From Silene latifolia (taxonomy: Eukaryota > Streptophyta > Magnoliopsida > Caryophyllales > Caryophyllaceae): 64,000 nt of DNA. The position numbers and the translations under genes are program-made. This document shows, piece by piece, positions 1 to 11,682 of the stretch. The notes beneath the pieces were generated by a model. That model had not been told where the DNA came from, ran no database searches, and worked only from the letters and a program-made list of their open reading frames with translations. The stretch covers positions 52,571,401-52,635,400 of the forward strand of contig NC_133529.1 of assembly GCF_048544455.1 (NCBI RefSeq), in the 5' to 3' direction. Numbering within the stretch: the first letter of the stretch is position 1; each line of letters opens with the position of its first letter.

Positions 1-362
1 CAATTAAAAATCCAAAAATTAACAAGTAGAGATAATCAGCAGTTACCTAATTTTAGGAAATGTACATTAATAACAAATATAATGTTCTTTACATATTTCA
101 GAACAGTTCCTATATTAAAAACAAACGGCACATTAATTTAAGCTGGTTGTATTATATTATTGCGTTCAATTGAAAATACAAAATTGACAAGTAGAGATAA
201 TCACCAGTTACCTAATTTTAGGAAATGTACATTAGTCACAAAGATAATGTACTTTTAGATGATTCAGAACAATTTCTATATTAAAAACAATACGCACATT
301 AATTTAAAGCTTTATGAACAATATATATTATTACCTTCAATTAAAAATTCAAAATTAACAGA
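1..362. repeat. tandem duplication, about 166-171 bp unit
   Basis: Two AT-rich copies lie head to tail, at 1-166 and 167-337, and a third truncated copy starts at 338. Each copy opens with CAATTAAAAATCCAAAA-like sequence and then AAGTAGAGATAATCA, and carries the palindromic word AATGTACATT. The copies differ by scattered substitutions, so the duplication is not fresh. No coding potential is seen. Confidence 0.75.
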
Positions 363-945
363 AACTAGAAAGTAAATGTTGAAAGAATACTTCAGAGATA
401 TAAAATTGGGGAAGAACAATGCGAATGTGTTTCTAAAGGTAGAAAAAATAATTCATGCACATTAATCGGAATGAATTTTTAACAATAAAGCAGTATAAAT
501 ATCTGAAATCAAAACATCAAAATTATACTGTTGTTGAACAATTAAGTGATCCAAATTAAACATTATATTAGACTTATGATAGAGAAGAAACGAAATTGAA
601 AAGAAAATAACTTAGTATAACGGAGGAAATTGGGCGTAACGTCAAAATTATACTACTGTTGAACAATTCTCCTATGACAACGTCTATACTGGTAATGTAA
701 AACGACTGAGCTAAAAACTGGTTACTACTTTTATTTTTTTACTCCGTTTCTTTTTTCTTGTAGGTAGTTAGTTACTAGTGTATTGTAACTGTTAAAAAAT
801 AAGGGAAATGATAAATACATTTAATACCCTAAAATAGTTAGTTAGTTACCTTGAAGCTTGGCCACTGCAGTCCCCGAAAGGGGTGGCTTACATGGTCCAT
901 GTGTTGGTGCGGGAATTCATAGGCCCAGGGAGGATTCAACCCCCT
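363..945. other. AT-rich sequence without a gene
   Basis: No open frame, splice-consistent exon or element end could be supported. Short homopolymers and TTAGTTAC words are present. The GC content jumps near 850, where the satellite-related sequence begins. Confidence 0.6.
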
Positions 946-1256
946 CGTCATCAAAAAAAAAAAACGACACCCGACGGACCGAGTAAACCCTTTGTTTTTT
1001 TTTTGGGGGGGGGGGGGTATCCTAAAACGGGACGGGAAAGGGCTTAGGGTTGGATTAGGCGGATCCTTGCTTCTCATTTGAAGGCGGCAAGACAAAAAGA
1101 CACCCTAGAGGGGCCGAGTGACCCTTTTTGGGGGGGGCGGGTATCCTAAAACGGGACGGGAAAGGGTTTAGGGTTTGATTAGGCGGACCGCTACCGCAGA
1201 TCCCCTAATCAAACCCTAAACCCTTTCCCTTGCTTCTCATTTGAAGGCGACGAGAC
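946..1256. repeat. GC-rich satellite, about 165-bp unit (first block)
   Basis: About two units of a tandem repeat, the first truncated. A unit reads AGACAAAAAGACACCCTAG, a G run, GGGTATCCTAAAAC, a G-tract arm, a loop CGGACCGCTACCGCGGATCC, and a C-rich arm ending CTTTCCC, then TTGCTTCTCATTTGAAGG. The G-rich and C-rich arms are inverted repeats containing the plant telomere words TTTAGGG and CCCTAAA. The block stops at 1256 where a solo LTR is inserted, and resumes at 2580. Confidence 0.85.
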
Positions 1257-2579
1257 TGTAACACCCCCATACTCTGAGTGCCTTACCAGGACCACTCAGG
1301 TATGAAGACATCACCATCTCGGTTGCCCGAGGTATGATAATCAAATAGACAAAACAGAAACAACATTTATTATAGGTAATTTAAAGAATAAGTACAATCC
1401 TCGAAACCAAACTGAAAGTACAATACATTATTCCAAACTATCTGTTCTCAACTGAAATGTAAATAAATACTAAACTACAGCGGAAGACTCTATCGTCATG
1501 TTGTGGCCATCCCGCCTATCCCAGATCATCTCTATATTGTTCAATATCTCGCTCACCATCCCGAATGGATCACCGCAGTTTTACAAAACAACACCGGGTC
1601 GTACTAATCACACAATCAATATAGATAACAATAATAAGACAAAAGGCGGTGAACACACACACACACCACCAACTCCCATCATCTCAATATCGATCGTCCC
1701 ACTGGACCTACCGCGATGGGGGACCGCAGCCGTTCCCACCTAAGCCCCGCTCATCGTACGGCGATAACCCCGTCCATTAATGTGCACATCCCCTTTCGTG
1801 GCGGGTTCCACGAAGGGCGAAACTAGGGCGTGAGATCACTCCCGCAAGTGACCCCACTCAGCCGAGAACGCATCTCGAGAACCATCAACAAACACAACCA
1901 CAATCACAATCACAATCACAATCACAATCATCATATCAAACAACTAACTACAGCACATCACCAATATCCCATTATGGGACTAATACCGAGTAGGAAATCC
2001 CCCGGAAAGCACAACACGCAGACGGTATCTACACAATTGTCTCAAAACGCCTCTTCTACGAATTCTCCTCCTAACATATAACACATAAAGACTACCAATT
2101 ACTTACTATTCATAAAACCCCCAAATCCTAAATTAGGGTTTGACCAAACCTAACAAAACATTATATAAATTATATTAAAAGCTTACCCTCGACGCAAGGA
2201 ATCCAACGACACGAACTACGATACGAACTGACCGTCCGAACTCGGGAATTGTTAAGGATGCGATTAGGAAGATGATCGATCGCTTTCTCTCTTAAACAGG
2301 TTTTAGGTTTTGGTAAAAGTGAATTAAAACAACGACGATTATGTTTAAATACCCTAATCGCATAATTAACAAAACCCGCGAAAAACTCCCCGTAAACCGG
2401 ACACTCGATCGAGTACCCAAGGTACTCGATCGAGTATTTTCTACTCGATCGAGTGCCCCAGCTACTCGATCGAGTGCCCAACAGGTCAGAAACTATTTTG
2501 CTTCGCCACTTACCCTTACTCGACAGAGTAAGGCCTACTCGATAGAGTACCCCCAAGACTATAAATACGGAGTATTACA
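1257..2579. mobile_element. solo LTR, Ty3/gypsy type
   Basis: The 1,323-bp segment begins TGTAACACCCCCAT and ends AGTATTACA, the TG...CA form of an LTR. It is flanked by a perfect 5-bp target duplication GAGAC (1252-1256 and 2580-2584), and removing it rejoins a normal satellite unit. No internal domain and no second LTR are found, so it is best read as a solo LTR left by LTR-LTR recombination. TGTAACACC ends are common in plant chromovirus-type gypsy LTRs; the lineage is inference. It holds a (CACAAT)n microsatellite at about 1893-1935 and a palindrome cluster near its 3' end. Confidence 0.85.
2403..2549. repeat. cluster of ACTCGATCGAGT palindromes in the solo LTR
   Basis: Four exact copies of the 12-bp palindrome ACTCGATCGAGT start near 2403, 2424, 2443 and 2464, about 20 bp apart, roughly two DNA turns. 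Two one-mismatch copies follow near 2518 and 2537. The cluster lies just before TATAAATACGG (2560-2570), so it could be an LTR promoter-proximal array. That role is inference. Confidence 0.75.
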
Positions 2580-2890
2580 GAGACAAAAAGACACCCTAGA
2601 GTGGCCGAGTGAACCCGTTTTTGGGGGGCCGGGTATCCTAAAACGGGACGGGAAAGGGTTTAGGGTTGGATTAGGGGGACCGCTACCGCAGATCCGCCTA
2701 ATCCAACCCTAAACCCTTTCCCTTGCTTCTCATTTGAAGGCGGCAAGACAAAAAGACACCCTAGAGGGGCCGAGTGAACCCTTTTTTTTGGGGGGGGGGA
2801 GGGTCGGGTATCCTAAAACGGGGCGGGAAAGGGTTTAGGGTTTGATTAGGCGGACCGCAAACGCGGATCCCCCTAATCAAACCCTAAACC
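2580..2890. repeat. GC-rich satellite (second block)
   Basis: Two units, starting near 2581 and 2748. The first has arms of the GGTTGGATTAGG / CCTAATCCAACC kind and the second of the GGTTTGATTAGG / CCTAATCAAACC kind. The second is cut inside its C-rich arm at CCCTAAACC by the retrotransposon beginning at 2891. Confidence 0.9.
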
Positions 2891-4157
2891 TGTTGGAATA
2901 TGTGTCCTCTGACAATAATGCGATCACGACTGTTGATCATGATGATCACATGTTTAAGTCTCATTATAAAGAATACAATTGGGAAGTAATATTTTACTGT
3001 CAACTGGTCAACATATATCGGTAATGATTGGCTGACTAGAGTTTGACATTACTGTCGTGCGACGGTGGTGATCAGTTGACCCCCTAGGTCATACCTATAG
3101 GGCAACACTCTTAATTGATCATTTAATTAATCGTATAACGTTGCGAGTTAATTAAATTACTTGAAAAATTGACGGACGATTTTGGAAGTAAAATTTACGT
3201 ATCTCATTGATATTGATTAAAATGAGATACGGTCTGAGTAATTGAATTGTATCATTACTCGGATGAAATTATTGTTTAAAGAAACAATTAAATTTGAATG
3301 AATTATTATAAATACAATTTATTGTGATTTATAATTGGAGAAATATTTTGGTACAAGTAATTATGAATTACTAAGTCGATTTTTGTATATGACGTATTTT
3401 TATTAATACGTTGATTTTTAATATGTTAAAAATACATAACAAATTTATGTTGCATATGACATGTGACATATTGACAAATTGACAAAAATAATATGGAATC
3501 CATATTATCTAATGTACCGAAATTAAGAGGGGTTTAGGCTAAATATTGTGTTGTTTAAATTAGTGGAGAACATAATCATACACTAATAGCCTAGTCATGC
3601 AACCCTAGTTTGCATTGTGAAGATAAACAAAGGCATGCATTGGCTCCCTTTGCCCCTTCTTCCCACCGGTTTTTGAGATGAAAAACCATTTTGGTTTTTC
3701 ATCTTATTTTACCCAATAATACACTAAAAATGTAGTTAGTGCATATTCATTCTTTACTCATCCAAAATAAGAATTCTAGAGAGAGAAAAAGCTCCCTTCT
3801 TCTTCCTCCCAAAACCAAAAATATTAAGGGTCTTATAATATTTTTGGGTCATTTTTCTACAAGATTAATATTGTACTAGTATCTATAATATTAATTTTAA
3901 TTAAGAATGAGCCTTGGGTATAAAACTTTGGGAGAGATCCTACACTTGGATCTTAGTTCATCCAAAAGGGAAAGCTCAAGAACAAGAGAGAAAGGTGATC
4001 TCTCTTGTGCCCTATTAACCGAAAATCACAATGTAAGAACATGTTTCTTCCTTATTTTCTTTTAATGTTTACATGCATAAGATCAATCATTAATTTTATG
4101 ACAAATTAACTTATAACATATATGAATATGTAAGTATATAGATCTACTTTTCCTTCA
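2891..4157 (+). repeat. 5' LTR of the gag-only element
   Basis: It starts TGTTGGAATATGTGTCC and ends CTTTTCCTTCA. A TATA-like GGGTATAAAACTTTGGG lies at about 3915-3931, a plausible promoter for the genomic RNA. It is nearly identical to 10420-11682. Confidence 0.92.
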
Positions 4158-6418
4158 ATCGGTATCAAGAGCCATGGTTGTTTTCATGCAAATCGGTTAA
4201 AAGTTTTTCCGAGTTATAAGAATAACATATAAAACTTGAATAATTTGTGTTATTATGATATATCACGAAATTAATTTATGCATGTTAAAATTTCTGGTCC
4301 TAAAATGTTTTAGGATATTTTTGTTAATTTACGGATTTTTATTGTTCATATTATACAATAATGGCATTTAAATATGATTTTATGAGTAAAAATGTCATTT
4401 TCGGTCTAAAATTAGCTATACTTCGAATTTTCCAGTGATTTTTGGATATGTTGTCACATATATTATTTTGAGATAACCTGTAAATTGTCATAATTTTTGG
4501 ACATGTTATGCTCGAAAAATGGATTTTTCATTATTAAAATCGATTTTAGGTGAAAAATAGGTTAATAAGAGATAAATTTCGAATCTGGTCATAGACATTT
4601 AGTATGATGTCACATGCAATTTTACAAGATGTGTGTAAAATAATGGGCTATAGTGAAGTCTTTTTGCATGATTTATGGATTTTTGAAGAAAAATGGCATG
4701 AATAGTGACTTAATTAATGAAAAATTAATAAAACATACTCTATGACTAAAGAAAAACATCATATGTTGCTTTTTATTGTCATTATCAGATCTAAAATTGA
4801 AAAGTTAATGAATATAATTTTTCTCATGTTTTTATGATTATTTTGTTAAAAACCGATAAACCGCAACATTGTTTTTCTGAAAAAATTTTGAAATTTTTAA
4901 CCTAAGTTTTTGAACATTATGAGTGTCATGGTATTTTTCCAGAATGTTCATGAGTTTAAATTTCAAATTTTGAATTATTTGAAATTTTGTAATTTATTTG
5001 AAGTTTATAGCTTATTTTTGTAATTTTTGGTCCATTAACGAACAATTTTAGAAATATGAGTTAATTATGGTCAAATAATTAGTGAAGACTAAATTTTGAG
5101 TCCTAAGAGGTTAGGGTAATTAACTTATGCATAAATATGAATTTATGTAATTTTTGTGATTGTAAAATGTTGAAATCACGCAAATCCGTAAAAACCGAGT
5201 AATATACGATATTGGCTAATTAAAGGCGATTTAGCATTAAAATTGGGCAGGTTTATACATATTATAATGCTGCATTTTCTTTATGATTGTCATAATTTTA
5301 TTTATGTAATTTTTTGAATTATGTAATTTTACTTAGTATGGCCTTAGATTTTAATTGGTATTTCCCGAAATGTATGGGAATATCGATTCGGTTGTAATTT
5401 TATTGTGATCTCGTATCACCGTTTTGTAATTTAATAGATTTAATTTTATTTAGTTACAAATGTATAATAGGAAATTATGTAATTCTTTATGTAATTTATT
5501 TTATCTCGGAGTTCCCAAAGACGGATTTCTTCAAGATGGCGATACATAAAGACGATGTTACCTCGAGATGCGTGCCACAACCGAAGTTCAAGGGACCAAT
5601 GGAGTTGGTTTCCGAATATGTAATAGTTAAATAGTTTTTCTATTTTAGGAAGGCCATACTAGGATTTATTTTATGTTTGCATTTTATTTATATGTCACAT
5701 GCATCGCTAAATCGCCATAACTAAAACATGCATTGTCATCTTTATCGAGTTTTTCGACCGTGTCAATTAGAATTATCGTAGTTCACCGCTTTAGTTCACT
5801 TAAAACGTGATAGATAATAAATTGACATGACCTCTCGCTAAAACAATTAATTGAGATATAGCCTTACCAAAGAGTAGAAACCATGAAAACCTATTTTGTA
5901 AGGGAGTGCAATCGGCGACACCGGGGTACAAACCTTGTTACGTAGGAGAAGTGGGTGATAAATGTCTATCCACCGAATTCATGTTGATAAGGGTTTCATC
6001 GGCCACACCGTGCCCAAGTTAAATATGGGTTTGGATCATGGACACATTTATTCGAAATTTGGATTGAACTCAACAAAAGTTTTTCGATAAGAGTTTTATC
6101 GGCCACACCGTCCCCTTGTTGAATGTGTTTTGGGCTAAAGATATATGTTAATGTAATATTATCGACCAAGAGTTCTTAAAGTAGAATCGATTAAACGTTA
6201 ATCCACCGAGTTGTATTGATAAGGGTTTCATCGGCCACACCGTGCCCAAGTTAATATGAATTTGGGTCTTGGAATCATTTATCTAGTTGGGTAGAGGTCA
6301 CTAGAAAAATGCATAAAACTTGTTTAAATTATAAATTTTTACGAGTATTATTATTAAAACGACATTTGTTTTACTCCTTATCCTTTGTTTTGTAGACCAC
6401 TTCTTTTTCTCATAACAA
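4158..6418 (+). other. long untranslated leader of the gag-only element
   Basis: About 2.26 kb of AT-rich sequence lies between the primer-binding-like site and gag. It contains no long open frame. At about 5910-6270 it carries four imperfect copies of a CGGCCACACCGTGCCCAAGTT-like segment, three of them preceded by GATAAG(A/G)GTTT(C/T)ATC. Such a repeated leader could hold RNA packaging or translation signals, which is inference. Confidence 0.7.
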
Positions 6419-7315
6419 ATGGCAACACCAACCCCTATTGCAACGCCTCTCGCTAGTTCATCATGGCTCCGATCTTTCATGGATCGATGTAAACTTGAAA
6501 AGAATGGGTCAAATTTCTCCGATTGGGATGCCCAACTCAAATTAGCCGCCCAAGGTGACGACAAGCTTCGTTACCTTACTGAGGCCTCTCCACCCCAACC
6601 TACTACTAGGTCCACCGCCGCCACTAGGGAAGCATATGAGGCTTACCAAAAGGAGTCCGCCGCAATGAAAAATGTCTTGATATTTGCGATGGAGGCGGAC
6701 CTCCAAAGGAGGGCCTTTAAAATGGGCAATGCTAATGAGATTTACTCCAAGCTTGTGACAATGTTTTCACAAACTCCGCGGATCGTCCAATATGAAGCAG
6801 CCGCGGCATTCTTTGATCTCGACTTCAAAGAGGGCCAAAAGGTTAGCCCTCATGTGCTCAAACTTATGGAGCTTGTCGAGACCTTGAAAATTCAAAAGGT
6901 TGAAATCCCCAAAGAACTCATTGTAGATAGGATTCTACACTCCTTGTCCAAAGTCAAAGCGTATGTTCAATTCCGGGTGAATTTTAACATGCAAGACAAG
7001 GATGTGTCTCTTGAAGAATTGCATAAGTTACTTGTGCAAGCCGAGAGGGACATGGGGTTAAATGTGAACCCACCAAAGGATGTGCTTAACATAAGCACTA
7101 AGAGTAAGGGGAAGTTCAAGAAGAATGGGAGGAAGGGCAAGAAGCAAGCTCCCACATTCACCAAAGCTAAGACTTATGAAGCTAGCACTTCAAAAATCAA
7201 GAAGGGTCCTCTTGATAAATGCCATTATTGTAATGGTATGGGACATTGGAAAAGAAATTGTTCCAAATACCTTGGTGATATTAAGGCTGGAAAGATTACT
7301 CCAGTAGGTAAATGA
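6419..7315 (+). CDS. retrotransposon Gag polyprotein (298 aa)
   Basis: It encodes the nucleocapsid-type protein of the LTR element, which would package its RNA in the cytoplasm. The first two thirds match the usual plant copia Gag layout (UBN2/Retrotran_gag type): FSDWDAQLKLAAQGDDK near residue 38, LVTMFSQTPRIVQYEAAAAF near 100-120, and a region rich in charged helices. A basic stretch at about residues 225-245 is followed by a CCHC zinc knuckle at about 266-279 (CHYCNGMGHWKRNC, spacing C-x2-C-x4-H-x4-C). The frame is intact from ATG to stop. It is the element's only gene. A GT-AG candidate intron starts near its end (see findings). The Gag identity is well supported; activity is not known. 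Confidence 0.9.
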   Translation: MATPTPIATPLASSSWLRSFMDRCKLEKNGSNFSDWDAQLKLAAQGDDKLRYLTEASPPQPTTRSTAATREAYEAYQKESAAMKNVLIFAMEADLQRRAFKMGNANEIYSKLVTMFSQTPRIVQYEAAAAFFDLDFKEGQKVSPHVLKLMELVETLKIQKVEIPKELIVDRILHSLSKVKAYVQFRVNFNMQDKDVSLEELHKLLVQAERDMGLNVNPPKDVLNISTKSKGKFKKNGRKGKKQAPTFTKAKTYEASTSKIKKGPLDKCHYCNGMGHWKRNCSKYLGDIKAGKITPVGK

Positions 7316-10300
7316 CTATCCTTTCTTTTATGTTTCTAATTCAACTATGGTATTATAATACAAAGTTGTGATAATGTATCTCCCTTTTTATTGTAAAAAG
7401 GGCCTCCACCAAGCAAAGACAAGGGAAAGGAAAAGCAAGCATGAGAAACCATCAAGAAGCTAGGGATAGCTTTCATGGAGCTTTGCTTTTCATTGTCTTA
7501 TTTTAAATTATGTTTTGGATTTTAGAACCTTAAGTTTTCGTGTTCGACATGGAAAGGTATTTTGGATAATGGGTTGTATTTTGGATAATGGTGACTTGGT
7601 TTGCAACCCAAGTCACCCGTTTTATCATTTTATCCTTTGTTCTAAAATTCGTATTTAAATGCTTGTTTTTAGAAACATATAACTTAAAGTCATCTAATAG
7701 ACAACTATAATGACGAGATTCATTATATGTCCACATGCTTAAGGCTTGTGTATGATCACTTATAAAGTAATATTGAGTCTATGAACTCTCTTAAAGGAAT
7801 GTCAAATCACCAAGTACACTTACGAAATCTATAACTATTAGTCCATCTATGAGATAGTTCTCCTTATACTTCAACATCATTATTTGTGTCTCATATGCTA
7901 TCTTTGAATCTATAGTGTATTTATTCTAAAGATAGAGTGGGAGAAAAATGAGGACACAACACACAAGGCAAGATAAAATTGTGTACTTGTGTAAATTAGA
8001 TCTACGCAAGAGAGAATGATTTGAATGAAGGTATATCTATTTACATAGTATACCAAATAGATGAGATCTATGGTCTCTAGTAAGTTCTATATGACTAAAG
8101 AGACCAAGTGAAGTAATCATAAGAGTATATTCTTAAGATAACTACACGAGGAGACCAAAAGAAAGTTTTGGATGAAAAATGACTAATGTAAAGTCTTAAC
8201 AAGTTTTTGACTAAAGTTTATGAAAATTTTGACCAATAGTTTAAACCTTGAGATTTACTTAAGAGCCTAAATGAATCAATGTAACATCCTAGTTATAAGC
8301 GATATTTATGACTAGAAGTTGCAAGGATTGATATACCGATATCTTCAATAGCCAAAGTTTTAAACCACGCAGATGTCATTACTTAACCTCATTATGAAAT
8401 GGTTAAACCTCCTTCCGAAAGGGTATTTCGAAGGACATGTTCTAGATATTATTTATATTTGAATAATGACATCACTATACATTATTATGATATGTGTGAG
8501 TTAGAGATTAAAATCTCTTTCCATAAGGTTAAGATGAGACCACTTCAAAATAGGTATTTTGAAGGGATATGATGGGAACATATATGGTTTTATCTTAATA
8601 ACTTGGCAATGCAATTTATATTTCAATTCTTGAAAAGTTTCGATTGAGAAGTCAATTTCGAAACATGGGGAATTGAGTGGAAGTTAAGAAATTATCATGT
8701 GAAGACATGGAATTTAGTGGGAGCTATCATCCTTTGAATGTTTACAACTCACCACTCATTGAAGAATGACGAGCTAATACCTTCCTTCATAGAGGAAGAT
8801 TTGAGTTTTCAATTCTGGATGAAAATGGACTATGATGAATCCAATTACATCAAGAGATGTTGCATAGGTATTGGGAGATACACATCGAATCAACAGAAAC
8901 ATAGGTTATTCATCTAAATGAAATGAAATTGCCATTAGCAGTCATGGTCGTTCCTTGAACCTAAATATAGTTGATGACATGATTAAAAGTTACTAATGTT
9001 TCCGCCATTAGAATAATCATGTACATGTCCAATGGTGAATCATATGCATAAGAGCATGATGATTCATTGGTAAGCCACAATAGAAACGCCATGAATTCTC
9101 GAGTAGAATCCGATGAGTGATTTCGGTGTTTGTCAGAATGCTCTTATATATGTCAAGAGGTTGCGCATATTAATGAAAATTCGAGCACATGTAAGGATTT
9201 ATGAGAATCCTAAACCTTTCAAGCTAGAAAGAGAAATAAGAAGTTTTGGAAAGGTACTTAGTTTGAGAATAAGTTGCTCAAGACTAATCTTTCCTAATAT
9301 GATAGGACTTGTGAGAAGTGCTAGGTCAATCATCTTGACAAATTGTTGCAAGATTCTACAAAACATATACCTAGTGCATGTGTGTGGATGGAGTACTTGA
9401 TCAGTACAAGTTATATCATTCATCACAAATTTGTTCGTTATGTGATAATCGATAAGGAAGTTCTTTCAAGTTAAAGAACCGAAACCAAGGTCGGGAACCT
9501 TGATGTGTACTTAGTAAGGTTCATGCTATGATAGAGAACATGAATGTAAAGGAAAATGCAAGTATTAGAAGTTTGAACACATGGACACATGACATGTTAA
9601 ACTTCTATTGCAATCAATAAGTGTTTACACTTACAATATACATCACAAGGTTGTAATATGATATTGACTACCCGAGTGTGATGTCGACATTTGTCGTTTG
9701 ATTTATTATTAACTCACCTTATACTTTGTTACATCCAAACGGGTTGTGGAGACAATTGAACCCCGTTAAAGTGAACACGGATTAACATAGTATTTGCCCA
9801 TAGTCACTTGTATGAGGTGACGTCTCGAAGTGACTAGAGTGTGATGCGATTGATGGCAAGTTCAAGTGCCATAGAGTCATGTGAGATGACTAGTCGATCA
9901 CATAGGCAAGATCGGTATTAGGAACATTTTGTCGGGCCTAATGACCGCTTATAGAGTTCTGGCAAATTTATATAGCCTGGTCGTGGCGAGAGCTACTATA
10001 GTATTCGAATGAGTCGATTCTTTTGACTAAAGACTATTCGCCTAAAATGGCACAGTTTCAGATTAACTTTGATTTGTGTTACTACGACCTTCGTAAATGG
10101 GGTCAAATGGGCATATTTTGGGTTATGATGGCTGTGGCTAGTCGAAGGGAATGAGTGTGAAAGGAATTGTCCACCTCTAGTCAGGGTTATAACAATATCT
10201 CAGGGCCACTCGAGGAGTAATGAACTGGAAATGTGTGGCCACGCTCGGAAGGTATCTATGATAGATAAATCCGGTCAATCAGTTATTCTCCAGATCGAGG

Positions 10301-10419
10301 AAACCACTCTCGATATGATCACTTGCAAGTACGACCTGAAAGACACCTTGCATTGAGTGGGAGATAGTAATAGGACAAGAGAATTGGTGACGCACACTTG
10401 TCGAGGACAAGTGGGAGAT
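7316..10419 (+). other. non-coding 3' internal region of the gag-only element
   Basis: About 3.1 kb between gag and the 3' LTR. I looked for protease DTG, integrase HHCC/DDE, reverse-transcriptase YVDD and RNase H words and saw none. The longest frame (9113-9400) resembles nothing recognised. The region ends in two copies of GTGGGAGAT, the second forming the purine tract at 10406-10419. Confidence 0.75.
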
Positions 10420-11682
10420 TGTTGGAATATTTGTCCTCCGACAATAATGCGATCACGACTGTTGATCATGATGATCACATGTTTAAGTCTCATTATAAAG
10501 AATACAATTGGGAAGTAATATTTTACTGTCAACTGGTCAACATATATCGGTAATGATTGGCCGACTAGAGTTTGACATTTCGTCGTGCGACGGTGGTGAT
10601 CAGTTGACCCCCTAGGTCATACCTATAGGGCAACACTCTTAATTGATCATTTAATTAATCGTATAACGTTGCGAGTTAATTAAATTACTTGAAAAATTGA
10701 CGGACGATTTTGAAAGTAAAATTTACGTATCTCATTGATATTGATTAAAATGAGATACGGTCTGAGTAATTGAATTGTATCATTACTCGGATGAAATTAA
10801 TGTTTAAAGAAACAATTAAATTTGAATGAATTATTATAAATACAATTTATTGTGATTTATAATTGGAGAAATATTTTAGGACAAGTAATTATGAATTACT
10901 AAGTCGATTTTTGTATATGACGTATTTTTATTAATACGTTGATTTTTAATATGTTAAAAATACATAACAAATTTATGTTGCATATGACATGTGACATATT
11001 GACAAATTGACAAAAATAATATGGAATCCATATTATCTAATGTACCGAAATAAAGAGGGGTTTAGGCTAAATATTGTGTTGTTTAAATTAGTGGAGAACA
11101 TAATCATTCACTAATAGCCTAGCCATGCAACCCTAGTTTGCATTGTGAAGATAAACAAAGGCATGCATTGGCTCCCTTTGCCCCTTCTTCCCACCGGTTT
11201 TTGAGATGAAAAACCATTTTGGTTTTTCATCTTATTTTACCCAATAATACACTAAAAATGTAGTTAGTGCATATTCATTCTTTACTCATCCAAAATAATA
11301 ATTCTAGAGAGAAAAACAGCTCCCTTCTTCCTCCCAAAACCGAAAATATTAAGGGTCTTATAATATTTTTGGGTCATTTTTCTACAAGATTAATATTGTA
11401 CTAGTATCTATAATATTAATTTTAATTAAGAGTGAGCCTTGGGTATAAAACTTTGGGAGAGATCCTACACTTGGATCTTAGTTCATCCAAAAGGGAAAGC
11501 TCAAGAACAAGAGAGAAAGGTGATCTCTCTTGTGCCCTATTAACCGAAAATCACAATGTAAGAACATGTTTCTTCCTTATTTTCTTTTAATGTTTGCATG
11601 CATAAGATCAATCATTAATTTTATGACAAATTAAATTATAACATATATGAATATGTAAGTATATAGATCTACTTTTCCTTCA
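10420..11682 (+). repeat. 3' LTR of the gag-only element
   Basis: The 1,263-bp copy of the 5' LTR ends CTTTTCCTTCA, immediately before the TSD AAACC and the rest of the interrupted satellite unit (CTTTCTCTTGCTTC). Confidence 0.92.

Larger units (their letters stand above)
2891..11682 (+). mobile_element. gag-only LTR retrotransposon (copia-like, TR-GAG type)
   Basis: The element is 8,792 bp with LTRs at 2891-4157 and 10420-11682 (TG...CA). It is flanked by a perfect TSD AAACC (2886-2890 and 11683-11687), with a primer-binding-like site ATCGGTATCAAGAGCC right after the 5' LTR and a purine tract GACAAGTGGGAGAT right before the 3' LTR. The only coding region is a 298-aa gag with a zinc knuckle; no protease, integrase, reverse transcriptase or RNase H could be found in any frame. 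The LTRs differ at roughly 15-20 positions plus short indels by eye, so the insertion is recent. It must have used enzymes from a related element. Gag-only elements of this kind have been described in plants as TR-GAGs; the assignment is by structure. Confidence 0.9.

Noticed and set aside
1830-2081. ORF with Asn-His repeats
   Set aside because: The repeats come from (CACAAT)n inside the solo LTR.
1257-2579. CACTA or other DNA element with CTGTAA ends and 3-bp AGA duplication
   Set aside because: A TG...CA segment with a perfect 5-bp duplication GAGAC explains the ends better as a solo LTR.
9113-9400. Possible pol fragment in the gag-only element
   Set aside because: The frame has no copia motif and cannot be tied to integrase or reverse transcriptase by eye.
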